DNA from: Favolaschia claudopus
Lineage: Eukaryota > Basidiomycota > Agaricomycetes > Agaricales > Mycenaceae
Length of the DNA: 64,000 nt
Assembly (NCBI GenBank): GCA_037176885.1
Contig: JAWWNJ010000264.1
Span: forward strand, 62,001 to 126,000
Direction of reading: 5' to 3'
The position numbers were made by a program, and so were the translations under genes. A model generated the notes under the pieces. It made no database searches, was not told the DNA's origin, and saw only the letters and a list, made by a program, of their open reading frames with translations. This document shows, one piece after another, positions 62,690 to 64,000 of this stretch; the stretch's first letter is position 1; each line of letters opens with the position of its first letter.

Positions 62690-63793
62690 AGATTCAAGAA
62701 CTCACCTGTTCCCTAGAAGATATCTTGATCTCGCCGTTGACCAATCCCGGCTGGATCAATGGAAATCTCTACCAACTCACCAACGAGGTTTCCGGCGTCC
62801 TTCCCATCCCCGACGACGTGCGCGTCAAGTCAGGAATGGCACCATTCGAGCCCTCCCTCGATCCCAAACAGCCACACCGCCATCTCGCAATGCTGCAAGG
62901 CACGCGAAAGGCTGTTCTCGGTATCTCCAACGATGCCGAGAAAGATCTATTCAAAGGATTCATGGCGTCTATCGGTTTTGCTTTGGATGCAGCAGCAAAC
63001 CAGTTCCTCAAAGCGTGGAATGCTCGAGCTGATACAAGTAAAGATATATTCTATAAGGTGAGACTTCAAATTATTCTCGCTGTATCCAACTCCTGTTAAT
63101 CCTCCTTCTAGTTAATGGGAACACCTCAAGGCATACTACAATGGGGACTGGAAGAAAGTATCTAACATCATACAGACCCGCGCCACAACTGCTGAAGCCC
63201 GGAAGCCAATTTTGCGCCAGATTCACGATCCTGAGCGGATGAAACAGGTCCCGCAAGTTCCGCAAACATTGATGCAGATTCACCACGCTCCCAGCGGCAT
63301 GCTTGATTTACCCATGCCTGAACCATTCCCGCGTACAAGAAGTCCAACATTATCATACGCTGGACTTGCTAGCGGAACATCATCCGCAGCAACCATCGCC
63401 GCGACCGTGTTTGCCGCTGGTTCCAGCGCAAACGCAGATGCACTGCCGAACGTCCCCCCCAATCAAGGCGACACGTTACGGCTGCTAGCCAAACGTCGCA
63501 TTGACGCTGTGATTGAAAACACCGAGGCCGCGCGCCCAGCCAAAAAGGCTCGCCAGACGCGTTCGTGTCGTAAATGCGGCCGCGTGAGTCATAAAGTCGA
63601 CGGGGCCAACGGTTGCTCTGGTGCAAAGGAGGTCAGACTCTGCAGGAATGCTTGCAGGGACTGCGGGGAGAAAGGGTGTGTCGCGGCAGGAATCCCAAGA
63701 GTCCCAATATTGTTGCCGAGAAGCGAGGTGGGATTGAAATCTTATTTCTCATTCACTAGGTTTCCGCTAATTGTATATTGTTCATTTAAATAA
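62690..63793 (+). CDS. Unknown protein with C-terminal cysteine-rich domain
   Basis: Segment 1 (about 62690-63058) reads IQELTCSLEDILISPLTNPG, GVLPIPDDVRVKSGMAPF and AEKDLFKGFMASIGFALDAA, and ends at a GTGAGA donor. Segment 2 (about 63120-63793) reads KAYYNGDWKKVSNIIQTRAT, then a Ser/Ala-rich linker, then SCRKCGRVSHKVDGANGCSG and CRNACRDCGEKGC. Six or more cysteines in C-x2-C...C...C-x3-C-x2-C order suggest a zinc-binding end. The acceptor near 63111 does not bring the two segments into phase without a one-base correction, so either the junction is misplaced or the gene is damaged. I associate this kind of tail with transposon-linked proteins of mushrooms but cannot name it. Confidence 0.45.
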
Positions 63794-64000
63794 AATACAA
63801 CCGTTATTGTTTTCATAGCTGGTCTGTTCGTCAAACACACGGCACATTTGATACGAAAGAGTGGTTTCATTCAAGTTTGCCTAAGTACATTGACCTTCTA
63901 GTAGACAGTTATTTGAATTGGAATCAAAGGGATACAAAACCAAAGTAAGCTAGACATTTGTCGGCGGTAGCGGTGACAGTAGACGGTGGAGAGCGGTGGA
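63794..64000. other. Right-edge spacer
   Basis: AT-rich sequence follows the last stop. Nothing is recognised to the end of the window. Confidence 0.4.

Noticed and set aside
1..64000. CRISPR arrays, rRNA genes, bacterial operons or a prophage
   Set aside because: None seen; introns and retroelements mark the DNA as fungal.

Overview
This window is fungal nuclear DNA, most likely from an Agaricomycete (mushroom-forming basidiomycete). The evidence is short introns of about 45-60 nt with GT..AG ends and CTNAC-like branch sites, chromodomain-bearing Ty3/Gypsy and Copia LTR elements, hAT and TA-inserting DNA elements, a SLIP-GC-like GTPase of the kind expanded in mushrooms, and short interstitial TTAGGG runs. 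I see no bacterial features, rRNA, CRISPR array or convincing intact tRNA gene. The species cannot be named from the sequence alone.

Layout. 1-5.4 kb (minus strand): a five-exon gene with a CCHC zinc knuckle runs off the left edge. Next is a two-exon gene with a Zn2Cys6-spaced cysteine cluster, split by a 1,440-bp gag-only Copia-type element with TSD TGTAC. 5.4-7.9 kb is gene-poor and unusually rich in CCGCGG. 7.9-16.2 kb is a nested Gypsy stack: an old plus-strand chromovirus is interrupted by a solo LTR and then by a nearly pristine 6,017-bp minus-strand chromovirus (TSD AAGCC; one LTR difference seen). 16.2-18.6 kb: a scrap of a DIRS-type reverse transcriptase, one LTR of a second Gypsy-like family, and an intron-bearing gene with an HMG-box-like segment broken by a TA-flanked MITE. 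18.9-22.5 kb: a decaying dynamin-like GTPase. 23.0-24.3 kb: a very large palindrome made from one fold-back element. 24.3-29.5 kb: a frameshifted DIRS-type element (zinc-knuckle ORF, RT, RNase H), interrupted by a 1,643-bp Copia-type element (TSD ATGCC) and carrying a 48-C homopolymer. 31-34.4 kb: a fold-back element, an unrecognised gene, and a 1,566-bp LTR element (TSD AGGAC) whose only cargo is a KH-domain reading frame. 34.5-47.2 kb: a graveyard of non-autonomous DNA elements (hAT, TA-type, and a family with 8-bp TSD) plus a degraded hAT transposase. 47.9-50.7 kb: a gag-only Gypsy-like element (TSD GTCGT). 51-60 kb: further fold-backs, MITEs and small host-gene fragments (WD40-like, Kelch-like). 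60.6-62.1 kb: a second degraded hAT transposase. 62.6-63.8 kb: a cysteine-rich unknown protein.

How the parts relate. Most elements here are non-autonomous and would depend on proteins made elsewhere. The intact chromovirus and the KH-domain element share LTR ends, PPT style and a self-priming arrangement: 11-12 nt just after the 5' LTR are the exact complement of a stretch inside the LTR that lies about 30 bp below a TATA box, separated from the LTR by the same two bases, GC. This makes Gypsy-type machinery the likely mobiliser of the KH element. A second copy of the KH element's 3' half is joined to unrelated, intron-bearing 5' coding sequence, which suggests exchange of 5' modules. Exon boundaries were inferred by eye and have no transcript support.
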